The notes under the pieces were generated by a model. The model was not told where the DNA came from. It did not search any database and was given only the letters and a program-made list of their open reading frames with translations. This document shows positions 61,081 through 64,000 of a DNA stretch of 64,000 nt, in pieces. Positions within the stretch are counted from its first letter, which is position 1. The number at the start of each line of letters is the position of its first letter. The position numbers and the translations under genes are program-made. The DNA is from Imbricaverruca yamaguchii (lineage: Eukaryota > Arthropoda > Thecostraca > Neoverrucidae). The stretch is from the NCBI GenBank assembly GCA_034440575.1, contig JAOTOL010001657.1:1256001-1320000 (forward strand). The letters are read 5' to 3'.

Positions 61081-62847
61081 GGCTGCGCCGGCTGGAGCGG
61101 CGCGGATGGCGGGTGGGATTGGTGACGGTGCCAACTGGGACTCCCGGCTGCCAGGTGGGATTAATGGCGGCGCTCCTGTGACCGTTACACCAGGTGAGAC
61201 TCCCAGCTATACGACCTTTCGCTGTGCTCCCCCGCTATGCATTTCAAGCACTTTGATGCAGTCGTCTTTAAAATAGCCTGTGACGTAACTGGTGTGAATG
61301 GATACTTTGACGAGACATTTCAGACATGGTTGGAACTTTTTTGTTTTAGTTTATATCAGTGTTTCTTGCACGTCCAAGATGCTTGTCATTGAACTGTAGC
61401 GTTCTGAAAAGAAAACCGCGACCGGATCGTTTTCGCGGCAAAAGCGAATAGTTACATCGCAGAGCGAAGCTTGGTCGGCACTTTTCCACGCCCGCCGGCA
61501 ATGACTATCTGAGTCCGGTCAATAATGGTCGAGTGGCCAAGGCCGACGGTCCGCGCGTTAGTGGGCGGAGCTAACGGACTGCTGGCGGGTAGCCTCAACA
61601 CATGATCCGGGACTGGTCGAGCATGGGGAGTCGACGACCAATACCTTTGATTTTCGTTCTACAGCACAACACTACAAGCACAAACGTCCCGGTTGTGTTT
61701 AAAATCCCCATTACCAAAAAATATCGTTCACATAAAATGTATCCGTCAAAAGTTGTCCCGAAGAAACTTGGTGTTGCACGGCTTGGATTGAGTTGTAGTC
61801 AGCAGTCGGTTTTACAGCGTCAATTTGCTCTTCTATCTACTAGCTTTTTAGCCTTCCAAGTTATTCCTCCCTTCAACAAAATATTCCAGACATGAACTAA
61901 GAAGGTACATGAAACAGCTTTCAATATTAATAAGAATTGGTTTCAATCAATTTCCTCAGCTATTTCACTGGATTTTTTTTTAATGGTGAGAATTAAACGA
62001 TTTTAGACGGATCGCTTTAGTATAATTTTCCTTAAACCATTTTATATTCCGAAATCTATATCCCAATAGATGGCAAGTAACAAGTCAGTCGGTCCGCGTG
62101 CGTCCTACTCATGGGATGTGTTGTGAATATTTACTAGTTGTGCGGTGTGAGCACATCGGAAGTATCGGGTATGGATTTATAAACTTGGTTGACATCGAGT
62201 AAGTATAGATTTGTTGTTATTTTGTCTGCCGTTGCTCAGGAAGTTGGTTTACGACCGCATCTTTCGCTGATTTAACCATAGCGCCAATTTGTTCTCTGGC
62301 ATTCATTCGTCGGCTGCCATATACAGTAGAGCTGAGTGTAGTCTCCACGTAAATCAGAAAGCACATTTCAATTTACTGATGTTCGTAAGATTAATTTCAC
62401 TTATTTCTGCATCGACGACAGTAAAACCTATTTCGTTATTAAAACTGGTGTGATAATTATATTTGGTGGTCGTTTTTCACGTATGCGGATCATTATGCCA
62501 GGTCTTCTCCCTCTATCTCGTCCCAGGTCTCTTTCCTGAGACCTGGAACCTGCGAGCAAAGTTCCGCTGTAAAACCGACTAATCCAGCCGGAAAGTGGCA
62601 CACCACTCAACTCGCCGGAGACCATCGTGGGCAGTGTCCGGCGAGGGCTCGACAGTCCCGGGGGCGGGCGGCCGCGATGACGTGGCAGATTTCAGTAGAC
62701 AGCTTCAGCCGTCGCCAAGGCGGGCCGGGAGTCGTCACGGAACAGTGAGCAGCGAAGACTGGGCTGCGCGTGATTCAGGCGGACCGTCACCGCAAGGGGT
62801 GTCGCAATAGTCGCAGTGTTTCGACACACGAATCCGTGTGCGCTCCG
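61081..62847. other. unique sequence, possible intron
   Basis: If the promoter at 60.9 kb is real, this is intron. Near 61524-61546 TGGTCGAGTGGCCAAGGC resembles a tRNA-Ser/Leu box A, but no matching box B or acceptor stem follows. No exon recognised. Confidence 0.4.
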
Positions 62848-62965
62848 TACACCCTGCCAACTGGGACATCCGTGTCCTACACTTTGCCAACTGGGGACAT
62901 CCGTACCGCGCACTCTGCCAAGTGAGACATCCGTGTCGTACACCCTGCCAACTGGGCACATCCGT
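62848..62965. repeat. 31-bp minisatellite
   Basis: Four units with CACCCTGCCAACTGGGACAT and CCGTGTCGTA. Confidence 0.85.
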
Positions 62966-63747
62966 GTCGGCTCGGCAATTGTCGGAACGTTGGGGGCGGT
63001 GGGTGACGTTGCACAGGCAATGGCATTGGCATCCATAACTGGCGTCCTCGTCCGGCACGATTCATCGCGTTGGTTGATCCAGGCTTCGGCCGCTGGACTT
63101 AAGCCGATCGACAACCGGCTGTCCAGATGCTTGCCGAGGCGTTTTCCGGCGCCGACCCGACCGCCGCCTGTCGCTTTCACACACGCGACAAGCACCGGGC
63201 TGGGCTTCTGGCGTCTGCCATCGTCGTGCTGAATGGTTTCGACTCGAGACTGCGACGACGTCGCTTCATCGCTGGATGGTTTGCGCCGAGACAATACCAA
63301 TGCTGCTTCACTCTGGATGGTTTGTGCTCAGACGATGAAAGTGTCGGTTCACTGCTGGATGGTGTGCGTAAAGACATAAAGACATAAAAAATAAGGGAAA
63401 CTAAAAGCAAAAAGGCCTTTTGTAATTTACTGAAACAGTTGCCCACCAAATATGTAAATCAGCCGATGGCAGTGTTGCTCCATTGTCTGGCTCGGTGGTC
63501 GGCCTGGGCCGACGACGACAGCTTGTCTCGCTGCCGGCGGTACTAGACCGTCAGCAGTGCTGCTCTCGGAGTGGCCTGCGGTCTGGGCGCCGTGCGACCT
63601 CGCTGCACACTTGGCCGGCGACCAGCGACGCGCGCATCGAAGACATAAACCAGATGACGGATGGCTGACAAGTGCTCTCGTGTTGCTGCGGTTCACGCTC
63701 TTACGCGTGGTCCAGCGCGTTACAGGTCAGGAGAGGCAGCTGTCAGC
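62966..63747. other. unique sequence, no gene supported
   Basis: CpG-rich to 63260, with several overlapping frames and no domain. The segment CTGGATGGTTTG recurs at about 63270 and 63314. No gene recognised. Confidence 0.45.
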
Positions 63748-64000
63748 AGTGAAGCAGCATTGCGGTGACCATCCAGTCGAGCAGTGAAGCAATATTACGG
63801 TGACCATCCGGTCAGGCAGTGAAGCAATATTACGGTGATCATCCAGTCGAACAGTGAAACAACAATTCAGTGACCATCCGGTCAGGCAGTGAAGCAGCAT
63901 TGCGGTGACCATCCAGTCGAGCAGTGAAGCAATATTACGGTGACCATCCAGTCGAGCAGTGAAGCAGCATTACAGTGACCATCCAGTCGAGCAGTGAAGC
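63748..64000. repeat. 35-bp minisatellite running off the right edge
   Basis: Seven units with AGTGAAGCAATATTACGGTG and ACCATCCAGTCGAGC. Two variants (CAGTCGAGC/CGGTCAGGC and AATATTACGG/AGCATTGCGG) are mixed. The array continues beyond the window. Confidence 0.93.

Noticed and set aside
61524..61600. tRNA-Ser/Leu-like box A (TGGTCGAGTGGCCAAGGC)
   Set aside because: No box B or stem-loop structure follows at the right distance.

Overview
This is eukaryotic DNA that is almost entirely non-genic. I find no intact protein-coding gene, no rRNA and no functional tRNA gene. An arthropod source is likely: there is an interstitial run of the arthropod telomere motif TTAGG (58079-58121), and there are tRNA-derived SINEs and decayed arthropod-type transposase remnants. 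The GC-rich, microsatellite-rich texture would suit a crustacean, but that is a guess.

The dominant content is tandem repeats. About 35 separate arrays, with units from 2 bp to 47 bp, cover roughly a sixth of the window. The largest are GA/TA/GA at 2.6-3.2 kb, a 29-bp array at 30.2-31.3 kb, a 47-bp array at 32.5-34.1 kb, polypurine DNA at 45.1-45.8 kb, a 26-bp array with a 78-bp higher-order repeat at 52.3-53.3 kb, and a 23-bp array at 59.8-60.8 kb. Nearly all long open frames are these arrays read through, often open on both strands at once, so I do not annotate them as genes.

Between the arrays lie retroelement insertions. SINE family A has three copies (2.1, 3.6, 48.8 kb) and SINE family B has three (36.3, 39.0, 57.8 kb). 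A third family (C) is seen mainly as very short 3' ends with tetranucleotide tails (2.4, 15.1, 18.5, 59.6 kb). Several copies have recognisable target-site duplications. Three decayed coding remnants are present: a frameshifted gene of a multicopy invertebrate family (18.8-20.4 kb, +), a DDE transposase piece of the mariner/IS630 type (55.2-55.7 kb, -) and a weaker helix-turn-helix-like piece (35.2-35.5 kb, +).

Regulatory-looking islands stand out against this background. The best is at 60.9-61.1 kb (+): CRE, TATA box, initiator and a short non-coding first exon ending in CAG|GTGAGT, directly downstream of the E-box array; the gene it would serve would run off the right edge. A second CRE/TATA/initiator set is at 16.37-16.42 kb, about 0.6 kb downstream of an array of CRE octamers at exact 21-bp spacing. 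A CpG-rich island at 8.5-9.1 kb lies next to another CRE array with exact 22-bp spacing. Two copies of the palindrome GTCACGTGAC precede a TATA box at 23.9-24.1 kb. The 30-kb array repeats CCACGTCA, the reverse complement of the unfolded-protein-response element. The recurrence of bZIP or palindromic sites inside array units is the most unusual pattern in the window; any function is inference.
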